64,000 nucleotides of DNA from contig NZ_CP049838.1 of assembly GCF_013085465.1 (NCBI RefSeq), forward strand, positions 9,734,001 to 9,798,000. The letters run 5' to 3'. The position numbers were made by a program, and so were the translations under genes. Positions 54,831 through 63,919 of this stretch are shown piece after piece. The notes under the pieces were generated by a model. The model saw only the letters and a list, made by a program, of their open reading frames with translations. It did not search any database and was not told where the DNA came from. The DNA is from Streptomyces asoensis. GTDB taxonomy: Bacteria; Actinomycetota; Actinomycetes; Streptomycetales; Streptomycetaceae. Positions within the stretch are counted from its first letter, which is position 1, and each line of letters begins with the position of its first letter.

Positions 54831-55167
54831 CGCTGGCCTGACGGCGCGGAAGCCAGCGGACGCGTTCGCCAGCGTCGACATTGACGGCGGTGCCGGCATG
54901 CTCGTACCGGATGTAGTCGCTGACGGGTTCGGACACGATGCGGGCCCGGCGGACGACGACCCCGCGGGCGACCGTGCGGCGGATCAGCTCCACCCACGGC
55001 CCCCAGTACGGGGACGCCGGGTCGATGTCGCGGGTACCGGTCCTTCGCCAGGTGGCGAAGTCATCCGCTTCGCTGGCGACTGCGTAGGTGTCGCGCATCT
55101 CGAGGTGTACGGCGCTGTGCCGGGCGCTGTCGAGCAGCTCACTGAAGCTGGGCACGCTCGGCGACAT
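54822..55167 (-). pseudogene. DUF6879-family gene truncated by IS5 DNA
   Basis: From ATG 55167, [91 protein letters not shown] is the DUF6879 pattern of a small protein usually encoded next to an XRE regulator in actinobacteria. The last about 30 residues are replaced by the IS5 element. A second small gene overlaps its start. Function unknown; regulators of this cluster are often linked to development or secondary metabolism. Confidence 0.8.
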
Positions 55168-55336
55168 CGCACGCCTCCCTCAAGATCGACACCATGCGGG
55201 CGGGGATCCGCACCACTTGCTCGTGGTCGGGGATGCCGACGGCGTGCCCGGGCAGTTCGAAGGCGGCGCAGTGCGCCTCCGTGTCCGGGTCGGGCGTCCA
55301 TCCCTGAATGACGAACTCGCCCTTGTTCTCGTCGAC
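55139..55336 (-). pseudogene. Small hypothetical gene upstream of DUF6879, start lost
   Basis: The minus strand reads VDENKGEFVIQGWTPDPDTE, AHCAAFELPGHAVGIPDHEQ, VVRIPARMVSILREACDVAE to TGA 55139, overlapping the DUF6879 start by 29 bases. An in-frame TGA at 55337-55339 separates it from coding-like sequence further up (NTGTGESPTV), and there is no start codon, so a T(G/A) nonsense change probably broke it. Similar small acidic proteins with a VVRIPARMV motif occur beside DUF6879 genes. Confidence 0.55.
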
Positions 55337-55583
55337 TCAGACGGTCGGGCTCTCGCCGGTTCCGGTGTTGCCCGGGGCTTGGCCGACTGGTTGGAGTCGA
55401 CGTGGCAGAGCCTATGTAGACCGTGACCCCCCCCATCCCTCAGGCAGTCGGTATCGCCTGGTGCGCGTGGCACGAGGCGTACTCCAACACGGCTCGCCCC
55501 GTTCGGGATACCAGCCGCGCCCGCCTCTTCGCCTGCTACTCCTGCCGCCAGGCGTAAGACCTCGTCCCCCTCGCCGACCAGCC

Positions 55584-55888
55584 ATGAACTCCGACTTCGT
55601 CAACGCGGCCGAGATGCTGTCCGTACCAAGGCGGCCGGGCCGGCCTCCGAGCGGATCGACGGGAAGCGCTGCGTATGGTGCGGCGGCGCGGCCTCGATGG
55701 ATCTGGGACCGCGGCTCAGCGTCATCGACGGAGTGCTGAAACGGTGGGAGCTGCGCGGCTGTCGCTCGTGCGCGAAGCGTGAGGCCGGACGCGTGCACGA
55801 CATCCACATCACCACGTGCGCCCGCAGCGTCCGTCGGGACTACTGCCCGGAGAGCAAAGCCCTGTACGCGCTCGCGCAGACCCGCTGA
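55584..55888 (+). pseudogene. Cysteine-containing plasmid-type protein, one frameshift
   Basis: ATG 55584 opens MNSDFVNAAEMLSV. One base is then missing (near 55622), after which the next frame reads ERIDGKRCVWCGGAASMDLG, PRLSVIDGVLKRWELRGCRS, CAKREAGRVHDIHITTCARS, VRRDYCPESKALYALAQTR. Paired Cys (CVWC, CRSC) suggest a zinc site. Comparable proteins are found on actinobacterial plasmids and prophages with unknown function. Further short coding-like scraps follow to about 56040 (RFAGADFVGQMVRGLFDLPI). Confidence 0.5.
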
Positions 55889-56098
55889 GCCTTCGCCTGC
55901 TGAGGTTCGCCGGCGCCGATTTCGTCGGCCAGATGGTGCGCGGCCTGTTCGATCTGCCCATCGACCTCGACCGCCTCGCTTACCGGCCCGGTGCCTTCGC
56001 TGTACGCCGCTCTTCAGCAGACCCCCGGCAGTTCACCGAGGACCAGGGAGGCATATCGAGCCGTACGTGCCGATGGGCGAGTACAGCCGGGGCGAGGG

Positions 56099-56494
56099 TC
56101 AGGCGGGCGAGGTGTCGGGGCGGGCGTCGTACAGGGCGCGGGCGGCGTCGATGTGCGTCAGGTGCGTGATGCTCCACTCCAACAGGGGTGCGGTGGCTTC
56201 GCGGAGGGTCTTGCCCATCGGAGTGAGTTCGTAACTGACGTGCGGCGGCATGACGTTGCGGACGGTTCGTGTGAGGATCCCGTCGCGTTCCAGGCCGCGC
56301 AGGGTGACGGTGAGCATACGCTGGCTGATCCCGTCGACGGCCCGCTTGAGTTCGGTGAAGCGGCGCGGCCCCTGGCTGAGGTTACGCACGATCAGCAGCG
56401 ACCACTTGTCGCCGACGATGCCGAGCACTTCACGGGCCTGGCACGGGTTCTCCGGACGTGTCGGCCGCGACTCGCCGCCCAGTGTGCCGCTCAT
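56099..56494 (-). CDS. HxlR-family transcriptional regulator
   Basis: A 131-residue winged-helix regulator from ATG 56494. The HxlR pattern is complete: CQAREVLGIVGDKWSLLIVR with the conserved Cys, FTELKRAVDGISQRMLTVTL, LERDGILTRTV and VSYELTPMGKTLREATAPLL. HxlR proteins often respond to quinones, aldehydes or oxidants through the Cys and repress a divergent detoxifying gene. The divergent hydrolase at 56653, 158 bases away, is the obvious target. The operator should lie in that gap. Confidence 0.92.
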   Translation of the reverse strand: MSGTLGGESRPTRPENPCQAREVLGIVGDKWSLLIVRNLSQGPRRFTELKRAVDGISQRMLTVTLRGLERDGILTRTVRNVMPPHVSYELTPMGKTLREATAPLLEWSITHLTHIDAARALYDARPDTSPA

Positions 56495-56652
56495 GGTTAC
56501 CTCCAGAGAACCGGGGCACCGAAATGTGCCTTATTGATCGGGGTGCGGCAGGTGCAGCACGATGATTTCGGTTCCTGAAGAGTACCGAGGCACGAACAGG
56601 AACCTTCATGCCCCCGTGCCTCCACGTCCCGAAGAGGAAAGAAATTCCCCTG

Positions 56653-57384
56653 ATGTCAACTTTTCTGCTGGTACACGGCGCCTGGCACAGCGGCCAGTGC
56701 TGGCAGCGGGTGGTCCCGCTGCTGGAATCGGCCGGACACCGCGTGTTCGCGCCCTCACTGACCGGCTACGGCGACAAAGCACACCTGCTCGGTCCCGAGG
56801 TGGGGCTCGACACGCACGTCGCAGACGTCGTCGAGCTGATCCGCGAGGAGAACCTGACCCAGGTGGTGCTCGTGGGTCACAGCTACGCGGGACTGGTCAT
56901 CTCGTCCGTGGCCAACGAGGTACCGGAACGAATCGTGCACCTGGTGTACCTCGACGCGATGGTCCCGGAGCACGGTGAGACCGCCGTCGACGTGCAGCCC
57001 ATGACCCAGAACCTGATCGACCTGGCCGCCACGTCCGACAACAGCTGGCGCATCCCGCCGCTGCCTGAGATGCCACCGCCCCTCGGCCTCTTCGGAGTCA
57101 CCGACCCGGCGGATGTCGCATGGCTGCGTGCGACGCTCTCCGACCAGCCAGTGCGCTGCCTGCGGCAACCGGTCCGACTGGACAACCCTGCCGTGGACTC
57201 CATTCCGCGCACGCACATCCACTGCGTCGGCGCAGAGCCGGAAGGCATCGTGCGGCGGCCCGTTCCCGCGATCCAGCCCAACGGCTCCCCAGCGCGGATA
57301 CGGGAACTGCCGACCGGGCACGACTGCATGATCACCATGCCGGCGGACCTGAGCGAACTGCTGCTTGAATCCACCCTTCGGTAG
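56653..57384 (+). CDS. Alpha/beta hydrolase
   Basis: A 243-residue enzyme from ATG 56653 (GAGGAAAG upstream). The oxyanion region is LLVHGAWHSGQCW (5-17), the nucleophile is Ser77 in VLVGHSYAG, and the catalytic His is probably His237-type in LPTGHDCMIT. The C-terminal part is shorter and more irregular than in typical members of this esterase group (hydroxynitrile-lyase-like salicylate esterases): the usual Asp strand is hard to place in IPRTHIHCVG. It should hydrolyse a small ester. It is divergent from HxlR, forming a regulator-enzyme pair. Confidence 0.85.
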   Translation: MSTFLLVHGAWHSGQCWQRVVPLLESAGHRVFAPSLTGYGDKAHLLGPEVGLDTHVADVVELIREENLTQVVLVGHSYAGLVISSVANEVPERIVHLVYLDAMVPEHGETAVDVQPMTQNLIDLAATSDNSWRIPPLPEMPPPLGLFGVTDPADVAWLRATLSDQPVRCLRQPVRLDNPAVDSIPRTHIHCVGAEPEGIVRRPVPAIQPNGSPARIRELPTGHDCMITMPADLSELLLESTLR

Positions 57385-57457
57385 CGTCCGGACCCTAACT
57401 GCGACAGCGACGGCTCCACCGACCAAGACTGTCAGCGACAGGATGGCCCGACCGGCC

Positions 57458-57697
57458 CTACCCCGCTGGCGGTTGGTCCGGTTCTCCGAACCTCGGCACT
57501 TGCATCGGATGCATATCGTCCCGAATCCGCAGGAAACGCACGGGGTGCCGGTAGCGGCCGTCGTCGACGGCAGTGTCCGCGAGGAACTCCACCACGACAT
57601 CGGGGTGGACAGGGTCGAACTCCAGCTCGCCGCGGGTGCCCCGGCCCGCGGTGAAGCGGCGACCGTGCCACGGGTGGTCGGGACCGGCGGGGCGCAC
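57458..57697 (-). pseudogene. ATP-dependent DNA ligase C-terminal fragment
   Basis: RPAGPDHPWHGRRFTAGRGT, RGELEFDPVHPDVVVEFLAD, TAVDDGRYRHPVRFLRIRDD matches the C-terminal end of the small ATP-dependent DNA ligases found in actinobacteria next to or within LigD-like loci. The catalytic nucleotidyltransferase domain with the active Lys is missing, so it is a remnant. Confidence 0.65.
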
Positions 57698-58173
57698 CCG
57701 GTTTCCTGCGCTCGGCCGAGGAACACAACGCTCACCGCCACTCCATCGACGCCGTGACGGCCTGGCCGCGGTGCGAGGTCCTCATGTGATCCGAGAAGGA
57801 CCAGATCAGCGGCAGCCCGGGGAGGCTGGCGAGGCCCTGTAAAGCGGTTTGGGCCCCTGTGACTGCCTCTGTTGGCAGTTTGCTCAACGTGAAGCCGCAC
57901 GTAGTAGCCCAGCCAGGCGACGACCGCGCCGAGTGCCACTGCCCACGAGCGACGGATGGACGCGGTACCGACCGCAATCGATCAGGGCTCCCGCACGGCC
58001 GCCGCGAACGCCCTGCCTGTCCCCTTCCACCTGGCGGAACAGCTCGGCGAGCCGACCGGCACATGACCGGATCCTGGGGTTCAATGCCGCCCCGCATCCG
58101 GCGATGTGAGCGGATACGAAGGGCTGTCGCTGACAGGGGAGGGGCACGACCGCGGACGTCCGTCGACTGCTGA
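57698..58173. other. Intergenic region, no gene seen
   Basis: No convincing frame on either strand. A short hydrophobic stretch on the minus strand near 57900-57940 (ALGAVVAWLGYYVRL) may be a lost membrane gene. Confidence 0.35.
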
Positions 58174-58202
58174 GACCCCGGCCCGTGAACACGGCCGGGG
58201 TC
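58174..58202. terminator. Terminator hairpin of the ABC exporter operon
   Basis: GACCCCGGCC and GGCCGGGGTC form a perfect 10-bp stem around a 9-base loop, 39 bases after the stop codon of the permease gene. Confidence 0.75.
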
Positions 58203-58240
58203 TTCCGCTGTGCGAAGCCGCCGTGGTGGCGGCGGTCGGC

Positions 58241-61075
58241 TCAGTCGGCGGCGAGCAGGTGGGCGGGGGCGATCCGGGACAGCCCCCGGATCGGCACCGT
58301 CAGAGCCGCCACCACCAGGGCGGTCGCCGCGAGCGTGGCCAGCAGCGCGGCGCCGACGACCGTGAACAGGTGTCCGTGCAGCACGCCCCGGCCGAGGGTC
58401 AGCACCCCGGCCAGGCCGGCCACCGCACCGGACAGGCCGCCCAGCAGAGCCAGTCCGACTCCCTCGTAGAGGGTCAGCTTCGCCAGCTCGCGGTTGGTCC
58501 AGCCGGTCGCCCGCAGCACCGCGAGATCGGCGGCGCGTTCGCGCTGCGAGATGACCAGGACGTCGATGGCGCCGGCGGCGCCCAGCAGCAAGGACAGGGC
58601 GACGCTGAGGTAGTCGGCCTCGCGCGCCTGCGCCACCACGGCGCTGCCGAGCAGCGACCCGGCCACCTCGCCCCGGAAGGCCAGCGTCAGGGCGAGCAGC
58701 ACCGTGAAGGCGGCCACTCCCAGCGCCAGTCCTGCCGCACCCAGCAGCGTGCGGCCCCGCACCCGCAGCAGGTTGAGCATGGCCAGTCCGGCCACCGAAC
58801 GCACCGGGCGTGCGCGGAGGGCCGCCGTCACCGGGGGTCGGACGGCTTCCATCGGTCCCAGCCGGGTGGCGAGCCAGGCGGGGATCAGTCCCGCCGCCGT
58901 GGCCAGGAGGAGCGCCACCGGGAGCACGAGGAGTGACTTGGAGCCGGCTTCGGACTGGCCCAGCACCCGGCCCAGCACGTATGTGAGTACCGTGCCCGCG
59001 GCTCCGGCGGCGAGGCCGATCACCGCCAGTTCGCCGAGGACCAGGCGGAGCACTTCGCCACCGCTCCAGCCCAGGCAGCGCAGCGTGCCGATCTCGATGC
59101 GACGTGAGCGCACCGAGGCAAGCGCAGCCTGGCCGAGGAAGAGCGCGCACACGACGAGGACCAGCACGAAGAGCACCGCGCTCTTGGTGTCCACCGCCTT
59201 GAGAATGCGCAGTGCCACGCCCTTGGCGACCCAGCGCTCCGTCACCTGTGCCGAGGCACTCAGCGTCACCGTCTGCGGCGCGGGCGAGCTGCCGACGGTG
59301 ACGTCGACCTGGAGCCGGGGGTAGGCGGCCCGGATCGCCCCGGCCACCGCGTTGACCCGAGCCCGGGAGGCGGTGTCGACGCCGGTCACTCCGGCCACCC
59401 GGATCCTGATCGCGCTGACCGGCGCCTTGTCCTGGAGGCTCGGGACCCGGCGGCTCTTGGTGAGCGCGGTGATGGAGTCCATCGTCGTCAGCATGGTGGG
59501 CGGCGGGCTGACGTAGCCGCCCAGGTTGCGGTCGGGCTCCAGCGGCTTGCCGTGGAGCTTCGCTCGGGTCGCGCTGTCCGCGCCGGTGACCTGCGGCACC
59601 TGGTAGGTCTCCAACGGGGTGTCGGAAAGGGGTGAGAAGCCGGGCAGTTTGCCGGTGTCGTAGCGGCCGACGAGGTGGACGAAGGGATTGGGCAGGCGTC
59701 CGGAGTCGACGCCGTCGCAGGTACCCAGCCCGATGCAGTTCGTGGCGACGTGGCTGGTCACCTTTCGGTACTGGGTGCCCTGGTGGTTCTCCTCGGGGAC
59801 GTTGGTGAACGGCTGCTGGTCGTAGTTGGTGATCCACAGGCTGGGCTTCTGCGGCGGCTGCGCCTGCGCGGCGAGGTCGCCGTCGGAGCTCCGGCGGTAG
59901 GTGACCGGGCCGACCGTCCAGTAGGCCCCGGTGTCGAACGAGTCCTCGGTCAGTGCCTTCCGGTAGCCCTTGCTCAGGTCGACGCGGGTCCTGCCCACCG
60001 TGGTGCCGCTCAGGCCTCGGACGAAGCTGCCGGCTGTCGGGTTGCCCAGTTTCGAGGGCAGCTCCGCCGGGTCGCCGACGTCCAGCCGCTCCACGGTGGC
60101 GTCGAGCGTGCCGGTGGTCAGCGGGTTGTCGCTGAGCAGCGCCGGGATGTAGGAGTCGTGTTGTCCGTGGACGCTCTTGGCGGACGACACCGTCCACGGC
60201 TTGTCCTGCTCGGTGAGCATCCGGCCCGAGGCGATGGTGTCGCCCAGGCCCACCAGCCGGTCCTCGGCCACCGGGTCGATGGCGGACAGCAGCACGGGGT
60301 AACTGACCGGAATGTCGATGGTGGCCTTGTCCTGGCCGGACTGGCAGTTCATCCGCGAACTCAGGTCCGGGTCGAACGGCGACTTGTCCCTGAGGTCCTC
60401 GGCGATGATGTTCGGCTTCAACGGCAGATCCAGGTTGAACTCGGTCTGCTCTGACTTGTCCCGGTTGAAGTAGAAGCAGACGTCGTACTTCCCCTTGATC
60501 CGATACCGCTGGGTGCTCTTGTCGGCCTCGCCCGTTTCCAGGGTGTCGGACTCGAAGAGGCCGTCCGACTCCGACGCCGACGTCAGGGGGGAGCGGGTGA
60601 GGTAGACGTACTCGTCGGAGGTGCGGTAGGTGCCCAGTCCGGAGGTGAGCGTCGGGCTGATGCGCAGGATCTGCCGGCTCGCCTTGCCGTCCAGGAAGCG
60701 GGACACGTCCACGGTGACGGTGCTCGCCACCATGAGGTAGCCGATGTTGGCGACCGGCGCGGCCACGTCGACCCCGGCCATGCCGTCGATGCGCCGGTAC
60801 TGGTCCATGGTGATGCCACCGAACGTGCCGGACAGGAAGTTCGGCGAGACCAGACCGCTCTGCCGCTCCACGTCCGTCTGCGAGTCGGGCGGGCGTACCA
60901 GGACGTCGTACGCGGACCGTGCGTTCTTCCGTACCGTGCCCACGGTGGTCGCCTGGCTCGTGCTCACCGTCGCGGTCAGCAAGGTGAAACTGGTCGCCGC
61001 CACCAGGATTCCGGCGGCCAGGGCCAGCGCGCGCCCGCGCCGCCGCCGGAGCTGATCGAGGATCATCGCTATCAC
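58241..61075 (-). CDS. ABC transporter permease, MacB/FtsX type
   Basis: A protein of about 944 residues. GTG 61075 overlaps the ATPase stop as GTGA; ATG 61066 is an alternative. One N-terminal helix (ALALAAGILVAATSFTLLTA) is followed by a large extracytoplasmic domain of about 500 residues with two possible disulfide Cys pairs (NCIGLGTCDG). Two FtsX-like membrane blocks come next: SAVLFVLVLVVCALFLGQAA to AWLATRLGPMEAVRPP, then a second block with AIDVLVISQRERAADLAVLR. This duplicated FtsX layout is typical of actinobacterial exporters of lipids, peptides or antibiotics. It pairs with the ATPase at 61072 and is probably repressed by PadR. A terminator follows at 58174. Confidence 0.9.
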   Translation of the reverse strand: MIAMILDQLRRRRGRALALAAGILVAATSFTLLTATVSTSQATTVGTVRKNARSAYDVLVRPPDSQTDVERQSGLVSPNFLSGTFGGITMDQYRRIDGMAGVDVAAPVANIGYLMVASTVTVDVSRFLDGKASRQILRISPTLTSGLGTYRTSDEYVYLTRSPLTSASESDGLFESDTLETGEADKSTQRYRIKGKYDVCFYFNRDKSEQTEFNLDLPLKPNIIAEDLRDKSPFDPDLSSRMNCQSGQDKATIDIPVSYPVLLSAIDPVAEDRLVGLGDTIASGRMLTEQDKPWTVSSAKSVHGQHDSYIPALLSDNPLTTGTLDATVERLDVGDPAELPSKLGNPTAGSFVRGLSGTTVGRTRVDLSKGYRKALTEDSFDTGAYWTVGPVTYRRSSDGDLAAQAQPPQKPSLWITNYDQQPFTNVPEENHQGTQYRKVTSHVATNCIGLGTCDGVDSGRLPNPFVHLVGRYDTGKLPGFSPLSDTPLETYQVPQVTGADSATRAKLHGKPLEPDRNLGGYVSPPPTMLTTMDSITALTKSRRVPSLQDKAPVSAIRIRVAGVTGVDTASRARVNAVAGAIRAAYPRLQVDVTVGSSPAPQTVTLSASAQVTERWVAKGVALRILKAVDTKSAVLFVLVLVVCALFLGQAALASVRSRRIEIGTLRCLGWSGGEVLRLVLGELAVIGLAAGAAGTVLTYVLGRVLGQSEAGSKSLLVLPVALLLATAAGLIPAWLATRLGPMEAVRPPVTAALRARPVRSVAGLAMLNLLRVRGRTLLGAAGLALGVAAFTVLLALTLAFRGEVAGSLLGSAVVAQAREADYLSVALSLLLGAAGAIDVLVISQRERAADLAVLRATGWTNRELAKLTLYEGVGLALLGGLSGAVAGLAGVLTLGRGVLHGHLFTVVGAALLATLAATALVVAALTVPIRGLSRIAPAHLLAAD

Positions 61076-61776
61076 GGGCGCAGGCCCCCCAGCCGGTCCA
61101 GCACGTCGCCGGACGGTGTGACCCGCTGGTCCGAGGTGATCCTGCCGTCCTGTAGACGCACCACCCGGTCGCCGTTGGCGGCGACTTCCGCATCGTGGGA
61201 TGCGATCAGCATCGTCATCCCGTACCGCTCGCGCAGCGACATCAGCAGGTCGATGATCTCCCGTCCGATGACGCTGTCCAGGTTTCCCGTGGGCTCGTCG
61301 GCCAGTAACAGTCCCGGCCGGTTGATCAACGCGCGTGCGACGGCGACGCGTTGCTGCTGGCCGCCCGACAACTGCGAGGGCAGGGCGTCGGCCCGCTGGT
61401 CCAGGCCGACAGCTTCGAGCAGCTCCATGCCGCGCGCACGCCGGTCGAAGTCCACTCTGCGCGGCAGGACGGGGGCGAGCACGTTGTCCAGCACGGTCAG
61501 CGCGGACAGCAGGTGGAAGCGCTGGAAGACGAAGCCGATACGCCGCCGGTGACGGTCCAGGTCCCGGGGCGCCAGCTGTGTGCCGTCGATCTCGACGTGC
61601 CCCTCGTCGGGCTGGTCCATGCCGCCCGTCACATGCAGGACGGTGGATTTGCCGGCGCCGGACGGCCCGGTCAGCATCACCACCTCGCCGGCTGCGACCT
61701 CCAGGTCGACCTCGTCCAGAGCGGTCAGCCCGGGATACCGGCGACTCACCCCGCGTAACGCCACGCTCACAGCCAT
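61072..61776 (-). CDS. ABC transporter ATP-binding protein, MacB/LolD type
   Basis: A 234-residue ATPase from ATG 61776 (MAVSVALRGVSRRYPG; a longer start at 61800 is possible), with AGGGCGAGG upstream. Walker A is GPSGAGKST (37-45), the signature is LSGGQQQR, and Walker B is LLLADEPTGNLD, the family-specific form of MacB/LolD/FtsE ATPases. The H-loop is ASHDAEV. It powers the permease encoded right after it. It lies divergent to padR with a shared operator region. Confidence 0.94.
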   Translation of the reverse strand: MAVSVALRGVSRRYPGLTALDEVDLEVAAGEVVMLTGPSGAGKSTVLHVTGGMDQPDEGHVEIDGTQLAPRDLDRHRRRIGFVFQRFHLLSALTVLDNVLAPVLPRRVDFDRRARGMELLEAVGLDQRADALPSQLSGGQQQRVAVARALINRPGLLLADEPTGNLDSVIGREIIDLLMSLRERYGMTMLIASHDAEVAANGDRVVRLQDGRITSDQRVTPSGDVLDRLGGLRP

Positions 61777-61795
61777 TGATGCAGCCTCGCCCTCG

Positions 61796-61847
61796 TACAT
61801 TGCGCCACATACATTGCGGCAATTCAGGGGTATGTTGTCACAATGTA
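61796..61847. promoter_or_regulatory. Probable PadR operator between padR and the ABC operon
   Basis: TACATTG occurs at 61796 and 61810 and its inverse CAATGTA at 61841. This dyad-rich, AT-richer patch lies between the ABC start (61776) and the PadR start (61860). PadR proteins typically bind ATGT/ACAT dyads, so it may control both directions. Confidence 0.6.
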
Positions 61848-61859
61848 GAAGGGACGTAT

Positions 61860-62489
61860 ATGCCGCTCCACCACGCCGTGCTCGCGCTGCTGACCCGGCG
61901 ACCGAATCACGGATACGAACTCAAGGCCCGGTTCGAGGAGGCCGTCGGTCCGCAGTGGGGTGGCCTGAACATCGGTCACCTCTACCAGATCCTCGAACGG
62001 CTGGTCCGTGACGGCTATGTCTCGCGCTCGCAGGTCACGCAGACCGACCGGCCCGACAAGAACCTCTACACGCTCACCGAGGCGGGCGAGGCCGAGCTGC
62101 GCTCGTGGGCGACCACCGCCTGGGTGCGCGTCGGCGGCTTCCGCGACGAGCTGTTCCTGAAGCTCCTCGGCGCTGTCGCGCTGGGCCCGCAGGCCCTGAC
62201 CACGCTGATCGATTCACAGCGGCAGACGTACCTGTCCGAGCTCGCGGGCCTGGCACAGCAGCGCCGCGCCCACGCCGACGAGCCGCTGGTCGCCGTCCTG
62301 ATCGACGCCGCCATCGCGCACACCAAGGCCGACCTCGGACTGCTGGACAGCGCCGCACAGCATCTGGGCCCGCTCGCCACGGCACAGAGTGCGCAGGCGC
62401 CGGAGCGCCCACACACACAGGTGCAGGGCGACACCGACGAGGCCGCCGGTCATGGCGGGATGAGAGGGGACCGTACAGAGTCCGCTTAG
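61860..62489 (+). CDS. PadR-family transcriptional regulator
   Basis: A 209-residue regulator from ATG 61860, with AGAAGGG 7 bases upstream. The winged helix is MPLHHAVLALLTRRPNHGYE, LKARFEEAVGPQWGGLNIGH, LYQILERLVRDGYVSRSQVT, YTLTEAGEAELRSWAT. The C-terminal Vir-type dimerisation helices include LFLKLLGAVALGPQALTTLI. It is divergent from the ABC exporter genes, so it probably represses them and is released by the exported compound. The last about 25 residues are unstructured. Confidence 0.93.
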   Translation: MPLHHAVLALLTRRPNHGYELKARFEEAVGPQWGGLNIGHLYQILERLVRDGYVSRSQVTQTDRPDKNLYTLTEAGEAELRSWATTAWVRVGGFRDELFLKLLGAVALGPQALTTLIDSQRQTYLSELAGLAQQRRAHADEPLVAVLIDAAIAHTKADLGLLDSAAQHLGPLATAQSAQAPERPHTQVQGDTDEAAGHGGMRGDRTESA

Positions 62490-62898
62490 GGGCGATGCCG
62501 GGACTCTGTGGGTGATGTTCGCGGGGTGCTGACGTCCGGGCTGGTGGCGTGTCTGGCTGTTTGAGAGCGGGGTGGTGTCGGCGGTGGGGGGCGGTCGCGG
62601 TGTCGCTGGGGTCGGAGAATCATCAGCGGATCCCGGTCAGGACGGTGCGGACAGTGCGGGCTGCGTGTCCTGCGATCTCACGGTCGCTGGGAGTGAAGCG
62701 TCGAGTGGTCCGATGCGCCCATCGTGAAAGATGTTCTCGCCCAGGCCAAAGCCAAGGTGCAGCGAGGCTAGCGATCGCCTGAAGATCACTGCCCCTTTCA
62801 GGCGCGGTAGCTCGCGCCTGGCGACACCCGGCGGGGCGCTGGTCGCTGATTGACATGATGGGCGGCGGCAAGATTTCAGGTGTCTCCAGGGGGCGACT
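62490..62898. other. Intergenic, short coding scrap
   Basis: No full gene is seen. A short frame ending at about 62771 (EWSDAPIVKDVLAQAKAKVQ) looks like the 3' end of a lost gene. The first part is G-rich and low in complexity on the plus strand. Confidence 0.35.
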
Positions 62899-63477
62899 AT
62901 GACGTTCAGGACCGAAGCCGATTCCGGAGTCGCCGATCGGGACGAGTGGTCCTATGCATCGGCTGTCGGCGTCGGACCACTCCGGTTCGGCATGGCCGTC
63001 GAGGAAGTGGTCGAGGCGGCTCAGGTTCTCGGCCAGACGCAGGTCAGCGATTGCGCACGGGACCACGCGATCTTCTCGCCGACTTGGAAGATCGAGGTCC
63101 GTCGCGGGGCGGCCCCTTTTCCGCTGGCCGTCACGGCTTACGTGAGCCGGGCTGTGGGATTGTTCTGCATCGCAGCCGATGCCGTCCACGGTCCCCAGGT
63201 GAGGTACGACGGAATCTCGCTGGTCGGAAGGGACCTGTCGGAACTGGAGAGCGACGCAATCGCGCATGCCGAGGCAGTGGACGGGCACTTTCGCTACACG
63301 CCCGAGGGCTATGCGGGACCGGATGATCCCGGGGTGGTCATGCGGGGGCAACTCGTCGGGCAGGTCCTGCGATCGCGTCCGTTGTTCATGGTGAGGCGCG
63401 ATGGCGCGAATACCGAATGGGACTCGATGCCTTCCGAGGAGTATCGCCACGGTCAGTCAGCGCCTGACGTGGCGTGA
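62899..63477 (+). CDS. Conserved-looking hypothetical protein
   Basis: A 192-residue protein from ATG 62899, with AGGGGGCG upstream. It starts with YASAVGVGPLRFGMAVEEVV, a pattern found in Streptomyces proteins of unknown function that begin by describing a coarse 'flattened' beta domain, and continues with ISLVGRDLSELESDAIAHAE and VVMRGQLVGQVLRSRPLFMV. It has no signal peptide or membrane helix. I cannot name its role. It is followed by Tn3-type DNA. Confidence 0.6.
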   Translation: MTFRTEADSGVADRDEWSYASAVGVGPLRFGMAVEEVVEAAQVLGQTQVSDCARDHAIFSPTWKIEVRRGAAPFPLAVTAYVSRAVGLFCIAADAVHGPQVRYDGISLVGRDLSELESDAIAHAEAVDGHFRYTPEGYAGPDDPGVVMRGQLVGQVLRSRPLFMVRRDGANTEWDSMPSEEYRHGQSAPDVA

Positions 63478-63529
63478 CTCATGGCGAGGGGCTAGGAGAT
63501 CGCCGACCCATCGTCGGCTGGGGCCACGC

Positions 63530-63748
63530 GAGATCAAAAGCCGGGGCCGCGTCAAGCAGATCTACTCGGTCCTCTTCGGCCCGAACTCCTGGACCGGCTT
63601 CCTGGACTCCTTCAAGCACGTGTCCGACCGGCCCACCCGTATGGAAGGACTGCTGGTCTCCCTGGTCGCGTTGCTGGTCGCCGAGAGCTGCAACATCGGC
63701 CTGACCGGCCCCGACGACCTGCTGCTCCACTCCGGTTCGAAGAAGTGA
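63530..63748 (+). pseudogene. Tn3-family transposase fragment
   Basis: REIKSRGRVKQIYSVLFGPN, SWTGFLDSFKHVSDRPTRME, GLLVSLVALLVAESCNIGLT matches a middle part of Tn3-family TnpA (the conserved WT-L-HVSD-TR-LL-A-NIGL pattern). The rest of the about 1000-residue transposase is absent here and it ends in a stop at 63746-63748. A short coding-like piece follows at about 63795-63870 (DINAANERGRMYFKHPFKNL). Confidence 0.75.
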
Positions 63749-63919
63749 CGGCGCGTGGTCCGCCGCGCATGGATGTTCCTCGCCCTGGCTAGGGACATCG
63801 CCAGCCCTGTCGACATCAATGCTGCCAACGAGCGCGGGCGGATGTACTTCAAACACCCCTTCAAAAACCTGGGTCATTCAAGAAACCTGGACCACCGCGT
63901 CCTGACATGATCCGGGGTC

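Noticed and set aside
57732..61193. A 1153-codon minus-strand frame overlapping the ABC permease
   Set aside because: It is an alternate frame of the permease gene, Arg/Gly/Pro-rich and without transmembrane pattern; the permease frame has clear FtsX-like helices.
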